Source: Doryteuthis pealeii (lineage: Eukaryota > Mollusca > Cephalopoda > Myopsida > Loliginidae). Taken from it: DNA of 64,000 bases. The stretch's first letter is position 1. Every line of letters begins with the position of its first letter. The notes under the pieces were generated by a model, which searched no databases, was not told where the DNA came from, and was given only the letters and a program-made list of their open reading frames with translations. The stretch spans positions 70,793,571 to 70,857,570 of the forward strand of contig CM042152.1 in assembly GCA_023376005.1 (NCBI GenBank), written 5' to 3'. Of this stretch, positions 1-9,851 are shown one piece after another. Position numbers and translations under genes: made by a program.

Positions 1-57
1 ACCTCTAAAAACAAAAAACAACAAAACAAAACAAAACACACACACACACGCACACAC

Positions 58-88
<31 letters not shown>

Positions 89-403
89 AAACCCAAAAAC
101 AAGTAACCTTTAAATTATTTCACAACACTATCATTACGACAACTTGCGATTGTTACGCTCATAACGTTTTATTACACAAGTAATAATTTCATCAAAGTTT
201 TTTTTAAGAATGCAGTTGTCAAGTTCAGTCAATAGTTATTTTTTTTTATATTCACGGCGACGCCAGATAGAGTGTAAAATTCACAGCTTTTTTAAAGATT
301 AATAATTTAATTGTAACAGTATATTGTTATCATTAACTTAATTGGTGAGTTAGTAGTGGACCAAGTTTTTTGCGCGGTATTAATAGTGGAGAGCTTAATA
401 TGA

Positions 404-406
<3 letters not shown>
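1..406. other. Non-coding flank with CA repeat
   Basis: A CA-type microsatellite occupies roughly 38-88. The rest is AT-rich single-copy-looking DNA in which I see no gene, tRNA-like box or repeat family. Confidence 0.6.
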
Positions 407-443
<37 letters not shown>

Positions 444-448
444 AAAAA

Positions 449-1373
449 TGTTTTTTTTAAATTAGGCGTTATTGTGAAGCATTAAAAATAAATAAATGAA
501 TGAACTCGTTATTGGATTCACTTACTTTTTTAATTATTTTTTTACATAAATTTTCAGGTTCGTTAGATACCCTTTGTCAATGTTACTGTTCAACGGTTTC
601 TTTGTCCTCTGTTGTTATCGACAGTGGCACACAACAAAGTCCATCTTCAAAACCCCGCCTATTAACGCAAAAAAACAACCACCCAACCTACGTAACATCC
701 TCACTGCATCCAGGAAAAATTTACATAACACCGTACGGAAAGGTAATAAACGATGCAATAAGCCTAGATGCCAAGTTTGCAGCCACATACATACGGAACC
801 GAAATAAAAATACCCTACACAAACATAACAATCCATCCGCCACACCTAACATTGCGATAGCGCTAACATTATATTACTATTTATACTGCACACAATGTAG
901 AAATAGTGGATATGTGGGAGAAACATCAACACCCTTTAGACTAAGACTAAATAACCACAAATCCACTATAAATCTCAAATCCCCGCATAGTACAATAGCA
1001 CTTCATTTTAACACCTTATCACACAACCTTACACAGCTCAAATGCATCTTATTAGAACACGCATTCCAACAACGCAATCTAGAAAACAATCAGAATCTAA
1101 ATGGATTCAAAAAATTACAAACGCACGTGATGGGATTAAACGCAGATATCGGAATTCTCCGTTATTACAAACATTTTACAAACGCTGCCACTGTCGATAA
1201 CAACAGAGACAAAGAAACCGTTGAACAATAACATTTGACAAAGGGTATCTAACGAACCTGAAAATTTATGTAAAAAATAATTAAAAAGTAAGTGAATCCA
1301 ATACTCCATAATAACGAGTTCATTCATTTATTTATTTTTAATAACGCCTAATTTAAAAAAAAACATTTAAAAA
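449..1373 (+). mobile_element. Penelope-like element fragment between inverted arms
   Basis: A roughly 560-bp core carrying the Penelope-type zinc-binding linker and GIY-YIG endonuclease is enclosed by two nearly identical arms in opposite orientation (about 449-629 and 1187-1373). A (TA)n tract abuts the left side (409-440) and a short TA run the right. Penelope-like elements are known for inverted or tandem pseudo-LTR arrangements, and the reverse transcriptase that should lie upstream is absent. The arms show no recognisable hammerhead. Inference: a 5'-truncated, rearranged copy. Confidence 0.75.
748..1231 (+). pseudogene. Penelope-like GIY-YIG endonuclease domain (broken)
   Basis: Two overlapping plus-strand frames together give the C-terminal part of a Penelope-like polyprotein. 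The first ends in a cysteine/histidine linker (CNKPRCQVCSHIHT, about 751-795) that is typical between reverse transcriptase and endonuclease. The second (from about 860) has the GIY-YIG signature: a pair of cysteines in CTQC, then GYVGET, then an arginine and histidine in RLRLNNH. The frame change falls near 800, so the copy cannot encode one product. The domain would nick target DNA to prime reverse transcription. No reverse transcriptase motif is found upstream, so this is a truncated relic. The open frame starting at 500 has no real start; its first part merely runs through the left inverted arm. Confidence 0.8.
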
Positions 1374-1437
1374 AAAATAATTTAAAAAAAAAATATATAT
1401 ATACCGAGAGAAGCATACGGAGACCACCTAAAATACA

Positions 1438-1474
1438 ACATGAATATATATAATATATATATATATATAAAGTT

Positions 1475-1507
<33 letters not shown>

Positions 1508-1526
1508 ATGTATGTGTATGTGTGTT

Positions 1527-1596
<70 letters not shown>

Positions 1597-1680
1597 AAAA
1601 TTTATATATCCGTTTGAGTTTCTCAACTTTTTTGGGTTGAATCCTATCACGGAAATATTTGATATTATTCACCTCCCCCC

Positions 1681-1719
<39 letters not shown>

Positions 1720-1720
1720 T
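1438..1720. repeat. TA, TG, GA and second TA microsatellites
   Basis: Consecutive simple repeats: (TA)n to about 1488, (TG)n to about 1540, (GA)n about 1541-1593, and another (TA)n at about 1683-1716. The open frames read through them are low complexity and not genes. Confidence 0.9.
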
Positions 1721-2134
1721 CCTGTATTGATCTATAGATTTACTGATTATCGAATTATTGATGGAACAAGAACTCGTATCGCAAAATGCTGTTAAAAAAT
1801 TCAAACTTGTTCCCCTTTTTTGAATAGGAAGACCATATAAAACTACATACAGGGGGCTCATCACTCTCCCTAGCACCATTCAACAACACAGTTTACAAGG
1901 AATTCACCCTATGTAATTTTAACCCTTATGTCTACATTACGTACTTGTTTGTCTGTGTGCGCGTACTAATGCACGCACACAGAGACAAACAAGAAAACAA
2001 TGATCAACAATTTAAATACCATGTATTCCCATTTATGCTCAAATAAACGTTGATTTTTTAAATGTTTAATTCAGTAGCCGACGAGACACTAGCTTGTTTA
2101 AAATTGAATGACAAAATATAGTTGTTAACAATAC
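1721..2134. other. Unassigned spacer
   Basis: AT-rich sequence with no gene, tRNA box or recognised repeat before the 3' tail of the minus-strand LINE begins. Confidence 0.5.
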
Positions 2135-3240
2135 CCAAGAGGTGATTTGTTTGTTTGTTTGTTTGTTTATTGATTTTAACGGCATATCAACCCGTCTGGG
2201 GTTATGTCATGCCTAACGGTTAGGAAGTAATACATATCGTGTATTTATATTTATACATTTTTAGTAATTGGTTTTAACAATGTGTTAGCATTATGGGGAT
2301 TATGTTGTATGGTATTGATTTGTTTCATGTCTATATTCTATGGTATAATTTTATTTCCCTCAAAAAGAGAGAATATCCTCCATGTTGACATTTTCAAACA
2401 GATCTTTCATATTGTTTGCTTTAATATAACGATGGAGCAAAAAACCTGCATGCCATGAATAAGTGTTTAACTGTCAAGGTGTTTGACATGTTCCACATTG
2501 TGGTTGTTGTTCTTTTTTGAGTATATAGGAGTGCGTTAGTCTTGTATGACCAATGCGTAATCGGGACACAATGATTTGTTCCTTTCTAGACTTTCTTAAA
2601 GCTGGTCTCCAGCCTCCCAAAGTGGGTTTGATTAGGAAGAGTTTATTGTGGATGTTGTTATTCCAGTGTTGTTGCCATTTTGTATGAAGGAATCTATTAA
2701 TTTTAGGTTTCAAGTCAGTATATGGTATCTTGAACTTGTCGGGGATCAAATCTAGAGCGGATTTAGCTGCAGAGTCAGCTCTTTCATTCCCCCTCACTCC
2801 TATATGGCTTGGGATCAGCATATCATAATCTCCTTAGAGTTAGACATCGAGTCTAATCTATTCAGGAGGTTAATGATGACAGGGTCTTCCAGTTTTTTCT
2901 TTCTTAATGATAGTAGGACAGAGAGCGAGTCTGAGAAGAATGATACATTTTTTGGTTATTTTTCAGAGATGATGTCAAGTGCTTGATCTATTACACGGTT
3001 TTCACTGAAAAAAATGGAACTTTCATTTGGGAGAGCTTTTCTTACAATTTTTTAAAAAGTAGCTGCACATGCTGTTTTGTCATTGTCCTTAGAGCCATCT
3101 GTAAAGATGCGGAGGTGGTTGGGGTAGCGTTCTAGAATATTGTGGAGTTTATCTTGGTAAGTGCTAGGATGGGTTTTTGTTTTGGGGAGTTCACTTAGCT
3201 TAAGAGGTGATTTGTATAATGGTAAAAAAAGAGCCCACAT
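2135..3240 (-). pseudogene. I/Jockey-like LINE: RNase H domain and 3' end
   Basis: Minus-strand fragments reconstruct the C-terminus of a non-LTR retrotransposon protein. The frame at 3052-3240 has the first RNase H aspartate in IFTDGSKDND. Between the two open segments an SDS-type second acidic motif reads through in another frame. The frame at 2474-2821 carries the final RNase H motif HIGVRGNERAD, followed by the family-typical segment SRLRIGHTRLTHSYIL and a Cys-x2-Cys. RNase H removes RNA from the cDNA hybrid during target-primed reverse transcription. Downstream on the same strand come a short 3' UTR, the phrase TTGATATGCCGTTAAAATC and a (CAAA)n tail ending near 2135. At least one frameshift makes it dead, and the 5' portion with endonuclease and reverse transcriptase is missing, as usual for 5' truncation. 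The clade call (I or Jockey) rests on the RNase H plus tail style. Confidence 0.8.
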
Positions 3241-3254
3241 GAATCCTATTATAA

Positions 3255-3345
3255 AGAAGGTTTATATGTCATTAAAAAAAGAAACCAAACCAAACCTAAC
3301 CTAAAATAACCCAACATGGTTTGACATGCCGTTAAATTCAATAAA
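3255..3345 (+). repeat. LINE 3' tail fragment, plus orientation
   Basis: Contains TTGACATGCCGTTAAATTC, the tail phrase shared with the LINE at 2135-3240, here on the opposite strand, with CCAAACC-type repeats beside it. It lies just beyond the truncated 5' end of that LINE. Confidence 0.6.
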
Positions 3346-3611
3346 ATATCAATCATTGTTAGATAAAATCTAAAATGCTAGTAAAACCAGTAAAACGATG
3401 GCAATGTTCAATAAACGACAGTTGTACTAATGTACATTTATAATTATGTACTAATTTACATAATATACTAATTTACATAATGTATTAATTTGATGTACAA
3501 ATTCAAATGTTTACTTATGTACTAAAATATATTGAAAATAGAAAGTTGTACAATGTCACCAAAATATATATACATATATTGTACTCATATATATATGAAG
3601 TAGTCAAACAA

Positions 3612-3624
<13 letters not shown>

Positions 3625-3670
<46 letters not shown>
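3625..3670. repeat. (TG)n/(TA)n microsatellite
   Basis: Short GT run followed by about 20 TA units. Confidence 0.9.
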
Positions 3671-3672
<2 letters not shown>

Positions 3673-3733
3673 GGGTAAATAAGGAATGAAAATCAAATGT
3701 GTTGTCTGAGTTTTTTTTAGAAATTATTAATTA

Positions 3734-4104
3734 CTAGAAGCGGGCTGCCCAGCTTCGCCTAGGTAGAGGAGAAGAAGCAAAAAGTCTCGCAGATCCATTA
3801 TTTTGAACCACTTGCAGGATGCACCATTAAAATCCCTATGTAAAAAAAGACCTTGTGTTGAACCAATCTGGTGGGGCATCAGAAAAAAAGTGTACAGACA
3901 CTTTAAAATTAATGTCTCCCATTTAAAATATTAAATGAAAAAATGCTATTAGTATTCAAATCTTATCTTTTAATTATCTTCACAAATATAAATAAAATAT
4001 TCATTATTTTTGTTAAAAAAACAAGATCTGGTGATAGTAAATTGTGTATATATATTTACTTTTGTTTCTAAATCACTTAGCTGGAGTAGGTACTTTATAT
4101 TCGA
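3734..4104 (-). mobile_element. Helitron-like 3' end, copy 1
   Basis: Read on the minus strand the segment ends in an imperfect GC-rich hairpin (around 3742-3763) followed by CTAG and a T, the arrangement of Helitron 3' termini (hairpin, CTRR, insertion between A and T). The body shares stretches with the adjacent copy at 4105-4480, for example the phrases CGCAGATCCATTATT and TTTTAATTATCTTCAC. No Rep/helicase is encoded, so it is non-autonomous. Confidence 0.55.
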
Positions 4105-4480
4105 TTAGCAGCGGCTACCCGGCGTCGCTTGGGTACAGGGGGATTTTTTAAAGTTAGTCCCGCAGATCCATTATTACTGAATCGTGAGTTGAATCCTCGT
4201 AGGATGCCCTTTAAATCCTTATATAAAAAAAAACTCTTGCATTGATCCAGCGACTCTGAAAAGAAATGTTAATGTCTACTATCTAAAATATGAAATGAAA
4301 AAAAATCCATGCTGTTATCATTTAAATTTTATTTTTTAATTATCTTCACGAATCAAATCTCTATTATTTTTTACTCAAAAACCAAGCTCTGAGGATATTT
4401 AATGTCTATATATTTACTTGATGTTAATTGTTTTATTTTCGAAGTTTCCTCCGGACATACAAATTCACACAACTACCCTT
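4105..4480 (-). mobile_element. Helitron-like 3' end, copy 2
   Basis: Same architecture as its neighbour. A hairpin with TACCC/GGGTA arms lies at about 4116-4135, and the minus-strand terminus is CTAA followed by T at 4105. The body is a diverged copy of 3734-4104, so two 3' termini lie in direct tandem. Confidence 0.55.
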
Positions 4481-4860
4481 TTAATATGTATATATGGTAC
4501 CCTTTGAAGGGCCTTATTTAGAGTTTGATACATATTTCATATAGATTTTTGATTTATCTTTTTTAAGTTTTGCAGAAATACCACACAAAATATTTTTCTT
4601 TCAAAGCCTTGCCTCGTTGAGGAAAATATTTTAATCTTTAAAGTGTTATCACTGCGTAATTATTGTGCAAAAAAAACAGCACATTGAGTATATCGGTGGT
4701 GATGAGGAATATTTTCAATTTAAATTTCTAGTTTTATTTTATTGATTTCATTTAAAATGAAACCTTTTCTGTTTTAAATATTGAAATTGCATATTTTCTG
4801 ACCATTTCTTAGGCTAAGGTTTTGCGAAAAACGAGTATTTTTTGGTGCATTCTAGTATAC
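4481..4860. other. Unassigned spacer
   Basis: AT-rich; nothing recognised apart from the end of the Helitron-like body. Confidence 0.4.
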
Positions 4861-4975
4861 GGGTTATTAGAGATATCAGCGCTATGTGAAATGCAAACAG
4901 TCGCGTCCAGGATTTGAACTCGTATCTCGACGTGGTCCATTCTAACGACGGTAACCATTACACCTCCACAACTCC
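4861..4975 (-). repeat. SINE family A, tRNA head only
   Basis: On the minus strand the segment reads through a tRNA-like A box (GTGTAATGGTTACCG) and B box (GAGTTCAAATCCTGG) and into the body phrase ATTTCACATAGCGC. These mark the first third of the commonest SINE in this window, called family A here. Confidence 0.7.
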
Positions 4976-5098
4976 ACAAACTGAAACGTTACTAAACGCG
5001 TAAACTGCCCAAAAGTTTATTATGGGATTTATCTATATAAATTATTATTTTCAAAAGGAATTACGTCAAAAGAAAATCGTAGCTCTGCGCATATATAT

Positions 5099-5099
<1 letters not shown>

Positions 5100-5136
<37 letters not shown>
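5100..5136. repeat. (TA)n microsatellite
   Basis: About 18 TA units. Confidence 0.9.
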
Positions 5137-5137
<1 letters not shown>

Positions 5138-5419
5138 CTTGAAGTCTAAAAAACAAAATTCCAAAATGTACATTGAAAAAAATAGGATATTATGGAACAT
5201 AAAAGGGTTGGTGGGACAGGAATGTTAATTTCTTTGTCATCGCTCTAACTCCCCGCTCCGCCCCTAAAGCGAATGCCTTTTTTTGGAGTCGACGCCTGGT
5301 TCTACCAGACTCCGATTCGATGCAAAAGATCCCAATTATCTTTGATGAAAAACAGAAGATGATTTCGTGCCTTATCAAAACTGGTCGACTCAACGTAAAC
5401 ACGAACGTTGGGGATTAGG

Positions 5420-5510
5420 TTTCCATCGCGGCGTAATGATTAACAAGCAAATCTCCTAGATCTTATAGCTATACGAAGTAGTTGAATTCAATCCTCCACT
5501 TGTGGTTCAC
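5420..5510 (+). repeat. tRNA-like SINE head
   Basis: Contains GGCGTAATGATTAACAAGC (A-box-like) and TTGAATTCAATCCTC (B-box-like) about 55 bases apart. It is too degenerate to be a tRNA gene and probably belongs to the SINE group seen at 33640-33935. Confidence 0.4.
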
Positions 5511-5548
5511 CATACTACAGCCTTGTCCCCTAATGTGATATTTCGATC

Positions 5549-5725
5549 CATCAGCACGAGCAGGATGCGACACAAGGTAGCTTTCTTAAGTGGGGTTTAA
5601 CAGATTTGAATTCAGGGTTTTCCTTCTCCTAGACTGGTTGCCTGACTAGGGTTAAAGTGCCCCTTCCACCCTACTTACTTGCTCTACAACATAACCATTA
5701 CATCACGGACCTCCACAAACCTTAA
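5549..5725 (-). repeat. SINE family A, partial
   Basis: Carries the conserved body phrases GAATTCAGGGTTTTCCTTC and CCTAGACTGGTTGCC and the 3' end CACGAGCAGGATGCGACAC. The region between body and tRNA head is deleted. Confidence 0.75.
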
Positions 5726-5897
5726 TGCCAAATATAAGCTATGGGTTTTTCTTTAGTGGGGACACCATATCTTATCTAATACAGCGAGACTAGCAAACCA
5801 TTGTTTGTGGAATTCGATTCTAACTGAGTGCTTTGTGCTATTAACAAAAATCTCCTAGATTCTATTGCTACTAATTGTGAAATTCTGTGCGAAATGT

Positions 5898-6193
5898 GAA
5901 TATTTACCAACCTATCTGCACGAGCAGGATGGTGGCACAAGGTTAATTTCTAAAGCGGAGTTAACAGGTTTGAATTCAGAGTTTTCCTCTCCTAGACCTG
6001 GTTGTCTAATCAAGGTTAAAAACCCAGCCAATCTTCTATTCACATTGCCGGAGAGGGAAATAGCTGGTCCATATCTTTCCCAAGGGTATTAGCGCTATAT
6101 GAAATGCAAACAGCCCGGTGCAAGATTTGAACTTTCGTCTCGCCGTGTCCATTTCCTACGGACGGTAACCATTACACACGCAACCTCCACAAT
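5898..6193 (-). repeat. SINE family A, near full length
   Basis: About 296 bp. On the minus strand: tRNA-like head with A and B boxes, a central body, and the 3' end near the phrase CTCGTGCAGATAGG. Together with the previous copy and a shared 140-bp flank (5715-5860 and 6188-6330) it forms an imperfect direct duplication. Confidence 0.8.
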
Positions 6194-6400
6194 CTTTATG
6201 CCAAAAAATAAGCTATGTTTTTTTCTTGAGTGGAAGGGGGTGGTGGTACTTTACGTTATCTAATGTTTAGCTAGCAGACCATGTTAGTGAATTCGATTCT
6301 CTACTGAATGATTTGTACTAAACCGAACAAATGACTGCAGACTACATATTCTCCTTAATTTATTCGCTCGGTTGGTGATTCCGATCTTCCTCTCATTTTT

Positions 6401-6500
6401 NNNNNNNNNNNNNNNNNNNNNNNNNNNNNNNNNNNNNNNNNNNNNNNNNNNNNNNNNNNNNNNNNNNNNNNNNNNNNNNNNNNNNNNNNNNNNNNNNNNN
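6401..6500. other. Assembly gap (100 N)
   Basis: One hundred consecutive N, probably an unsized scaffold gap. The sequence just right of it (6512-6550) matches part of the gag relic at about 10098-10140. Confidence 1.
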
Positions 6501-6624
6501 AAAAAGAAGAGAGATAAGGGACGATAAACCATACCCAGAATTCTTAATATTCTCCCGACAAAGGAAAAAACATGCAATAATGCAATTATTGTATGTTTGC
6601 ATGCATGTGTAATTTGTTAAGAAA

Positions 6625-6905
6625 TATTTTCGGGCTCGACTGCCCTGATATTTCGGCATTATTCTGGCCATACTAAAATTGTTTGAAATTTTTTGTTATT
6701 GTAATGGACCCATTTATTAGGGGGTATATAAATGTATAAAAATGGTTCTGTATGTAAGAATGTATTTTTTTAATAGAAATATCTACGAGTTCGAGACTCA
6801 GATATTTCGGGCATTATTGTAGCCATACTAATTGTTTTATAATATTTTGTAATTATAATGAACCCATTTATTAAGGGTATGTAAAAGTATAAAAATTGGT
6901 GGAGA
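6625..6905. repeat. Two-copy tandem repeat, about 155 bp unit
   Basis: Two diverged copies of one unit, with shared phrases such as ATATTTCGG(G)CATTATT, GCCATACTA and CCCATTTATTA, starting near 6645 and 6800. Confidence 0.6.
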
Positions 6906-6924
6906 TTTCGAGATTGTGTTATCT

Positions 6925-7110
6925 CAAACACAAATTGTTTTGTGTGTGTAGTCCAGGAGTAATTATTTTTTTTAGTTAATAATGATCCTGTTCTCCCTTT
7001 TAAAGAGAAAATCTATAATGGAGTCCTTGAAGTTTAATTTAATTTCAGGGGGTCATTAGCTCCATGACACAAATTATTTTGTGTGTATTAGACCCTATGG
7101 TAAGGTCAAT
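6925..7110. repeat. Direct repeat of a hyphenated palindrome
   Basis: The phrase ACACAAATTRTTTTGTGTGT occurs near 6929 and again near 7067, each followed by related sequence. It lies just beyond the stop codon of the 288-aa frame. Confidence 0.5.
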
Positions 7111-7146
7111 AAATTGGTGTAGTTTTAAGTCATGCCCCAGGACTAT

Positions 7147-8013
7147 TTATTTCATCCATGTTGGAGGTTGCCATTCTTTAATTGGTCCTGCGTTTAAGGG
7201 ATGTAGCCTTTCGTAGTGAATTGGAAGTCCATATTTCTTTTTTCTTTCTTTTCCAATTTGGCCTTTTATCTTATTTTGCTTGTGGAGAATTATAATTAAA
7301 TTTCTCCTTTTTAGTTTTATGCTCTGCTTCTTCCTTTTTACTTTACGTAGAGTCTCCATGCTTGGTTTCTTTTTGGATAGCTTAGTTCTATCGGACAATT
7401 CTGGAGCTACAAAGTGATTGGAGGTTACAGACATGACATTGTCCTCACTCCAAGGAAGTTTCACCTCATAACCATTGAGTCTTTCCTCAACGGAGAAAGC
7501 AGTAGGTTCTACTGCGACCATTTTTCCATCTGGGAATCTTTCTGTGTCGACAGTTTTCTCTGTAATTCCTGGGACTTCTACTCTGTCTAGAAATATTTCT
7601 GTGTCCATTGCGGTTTTCTCTGAGCTTCCCTTGACGTCTAGTTCTGTGTCTGGAAATTTCTCTGCATCGACCACAGCTTTCTCAGTTACCACACTTTCTG
7701 TAAAGACTTCTTCCAGGTCAGAGAGTCTGTCGCAAATGCTTATCCTAAAATGGAACTCATTTTTTCGTTCCGTTAGGAATCCACATTCCGCCAAATCTAG
7801 CTTTGCCTTAGTAATGATATATTTGATTCTATCATTCAAGACATTTACCCCTTTCTGTTTTTGTCTTATGCTAATTTCTTCCTGTTCGAAAATACGCTTC
7901 TTCCCCCTCCAAGTCCGCTCTAACATTTCCATGTTAAAGGAAATATCCTCTTTTAACGAGTTTCTCATTTGTAAAAGATGAGGGACTCCCTCCAATTCCA
8001 TGAAATGCGCCAT
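7147..8013 (-). CDS. Unrecognised 288-aa open frame
   Basis: The longest open frame in the window and uninterrupted on the minus strand. I do not recognise a family. Residues 1-95 look helical and charged. Residues about 105-170 hold three degenerate copies of an acidic unit of roughly 20 residues built around (V/T)DxExFPDxxxxV and EKT. Residues about 215-265 are very basic (KKKPS, KVKRKKQSIKLKRRN). The C-terminus ends EWQPPTWMK. The start used is the first ATG after an upstream stop, with no splice evidence either way. The neighbours are retroelement debris: a gag relic on the same strand 1.8 kb upstream and a tandem array between them. It may therefore be a lineage-specific retroelement frame or one exon of a taxon-restricted gene. 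Preserved openness and the internal amino-acid repeat argue against chance. Confidence 0.4.
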   Translation of the reverse strand: MAHFMELEGVPHLLQMRNSLKEDISFNMEMLERTWRGKKRIFEQEEISIRQKQKGVNVLNDRIKYIITKAKLDLAECGFLTERKNEFHFRISICDRLSDLEEVFTESVVTEKAVVDAEKFPDTELDVKGSSEKTAMDTEIFLDRVEVPGITEKTVDTERFPDGKMVAVEPTAFSVEERLNGYEVKLPWSEDNVMSVTSNHFVAPELSDRTKLSKKKPSMETLRKVKRKKQSIKLKRRNLIIILHKQNKIKGQIGKERKKKYGLPIHYERLHPLNAGPIKEWQPPTWMK

Positions 8014-8309
8014 AGGATTCGTTCTTTTTTATTTATTTTTTTTCTTTCCTTCTCGCTAGCCCTGTCAACTACAATTTTAGTAGTAAACCTTTATGAATTG
8101 GTTACAAGGGGCGAGGGAGGTATTGACCCTTCTTAGCCGGAACAAAACATCTAAGCAGCAGTGGTTGCGAGGGGGGTGAGGAAAGCTGAAATTTTAGTGT
8201 TTCTTAGACCTTCCTCTTTTGGTAGAAAGGTGACAACTGGAAATATTTTTGGTTTATTTTCTCGTAGCCTGATAATTTTTAGGCTTCGTTAATTTTGATA
8301 AAAAAATTT
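8014..8309. other. Spacer upstream of the 288-aa frame
   Basis: T-rich. I could not single out a TATA box or splice signal that would define a promoter for the minus-strand frame. Confidence 0.4.
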
Positions 8310-8321
8310 TTTTTAAATAGC

Positions 8322-9120
8322 TGTTCATTCAGCAAATGAGGAATTTTTTCCGTTTTTTTTTCCAATAGTTGTTCATTCAACAAAGTTACGAATGAATTTC
8401 TTTTTTTTTTTTAATAAGTTGTTCATTCAACAAAGTTACGAATGAATTTCTTTTTTTTTTTAATAAGTTGTTCATTCAACAAATGAGGAATATTTGTTCT
8501 TTCTTTTTCCAATAATTGTTCATTCAACAAAGTTACGAATGAATTTCCTTTTTTTTTTATAAGTTGTTCATTCAACAAAGTTACGAATGAATTTCCTTTT
8601 TTTTAATAAGTTGTTCATTCAACAAAGTTACGAATGAATTTCCTTTTTTTTAATAAGTTGTTCATTCAACAAAGTTACGAATGAATTTCCTTTTTTTTTA
8701 ATAAGTTGTTCATTCAACAAAGTTACGAATGAATTTCCTTTTTTTAATAAGTTGTTCATTCAACAAAGTTACGAATGAATTTCCTTTTTTTTAATAAGTT
8801 GTTCATTCAACAAAGTTACGAATGAATTTCCTTTTTTTTAATAAGTTGTTCATTCAACAAAGTTACGAATGAATTTCCTTTTTTTTAATAAGTTGTTCAT
8901 TCAACAAAGTTACGAATGAATTTCCTTTTTTTTAATAAGTTGTTCATTCAACAAATGAGGAATATTTGTTCGTTTTTTTTTCCAATAGTTGTCATTCAAC
9001 AAAGTTACGAATGAATTTCCTTTTTTTTTAATAAGTTGTTCATTCAACAAATGAGGAATATTTGTTCTTTTCCGTTTTTTGTTTTTTAATAATTGTTCAT
9101 TCAACAAATGAGGAATTTCT
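8322..9120. repeat. Tandem array, about 47-bp unit
   Basis: About 17 units. Each contains TTGTTCATTCAACAAAG, then TTACGAATGAATTTCC, then a poly-T run of 7-12 and AATAAG. Within a unit CATTC and GAATG can pair. Edge units carry the variant AAATGAGGAATATTTG. The poly-T length differs between units, as expected from slippage. Confidence 0.95.
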
Positions 9121-9390
9121 ATTTTTTTTTTATAAGTTTAGAACATCCCACAAGTTAAGGAATTTTTCGCTTTTTCCTAATTTTTACATTTGCTATGAAT
9201 GTATAAGTGTCTTTCTCTGTGGGTATGAAGCTTTTTATTTCTTCTTGTCTCCCATTTACGAAAAAGATGTCTTCGTTTGTTTTTTTGTTTTTTAATTCAA
9301 GGGGCATATATTAATGCTTGTTTCTTGAAAGAAGTTGCCAATATTTGTTGTAAATTCGTAAATGGCAGCTTTATTTTATTTTATTTTAAT

Positions 9391-9500
9391 TCAACAAGTT
9401 AGGAAAAGTTTGTTTTTTCTTTTCCAAATTGTTACGAACGAGGTTTCATTCAACAAGTTAGGAAATGTTTATTTTTCTTTTCCAAATTGTTACGAACGAG
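9391..9500. repeat. Two-copy tandem repeat, about 60 bp
   Basis: Two copies of TTCAACAAGTTAGGAAA...CCAAATTGTTACGAACGAG, related in its first part to the 47-bp array upstream. Confidence 0.75.
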
Positions 9501-9851
9501 ACAGGAAAACCCAGCAGTGAAGTTGTCTTAATTTTATGCGGTTTCGCTTAATTTCACATTCCTTTACAACTCCAAAGTCCTATATTTAGTAAATATTAGA
9601 CTTAAAACCTAAAGTTTGCAAAATGTAAAGAAAATAACAAAAGCGGCAGTACTCCTAGTTTGACTGGAGTTAACCGCAAATGTGGCAGACGAGTTAAGAG
9701 TTAAAGAAGTAAAACAACGACAAGATAAGAATAAAAGACTGTATTAAATATAAAGCTTGCAAACTTTAGTCTCGTTTGCAGACAAATAATATGTATATAA
9801 TGTGTATGCAATATGTATGCAATATGTATATAATATTTATATAAATGTCAC
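9501..9851. other. Unassigned spacer
   Basis: No gene or repeat recognised, apart from a short tandem of ATATGTATGCA-type units near 9785-9840. Confidence 0.4.

Noticed and set aside
7475..7981. 168-aa plus-strand frame
   Set aside because: Antisense shadow of the 288-aa minus frame, Ser-rich as expected from its complement.
8322..9120. CRISPR-like regular repeats
   Set aside because: Units are contiguous with no unique spacers and the genome is eukaryotic; the same applies to the 37-bp and 119-bp arrays.
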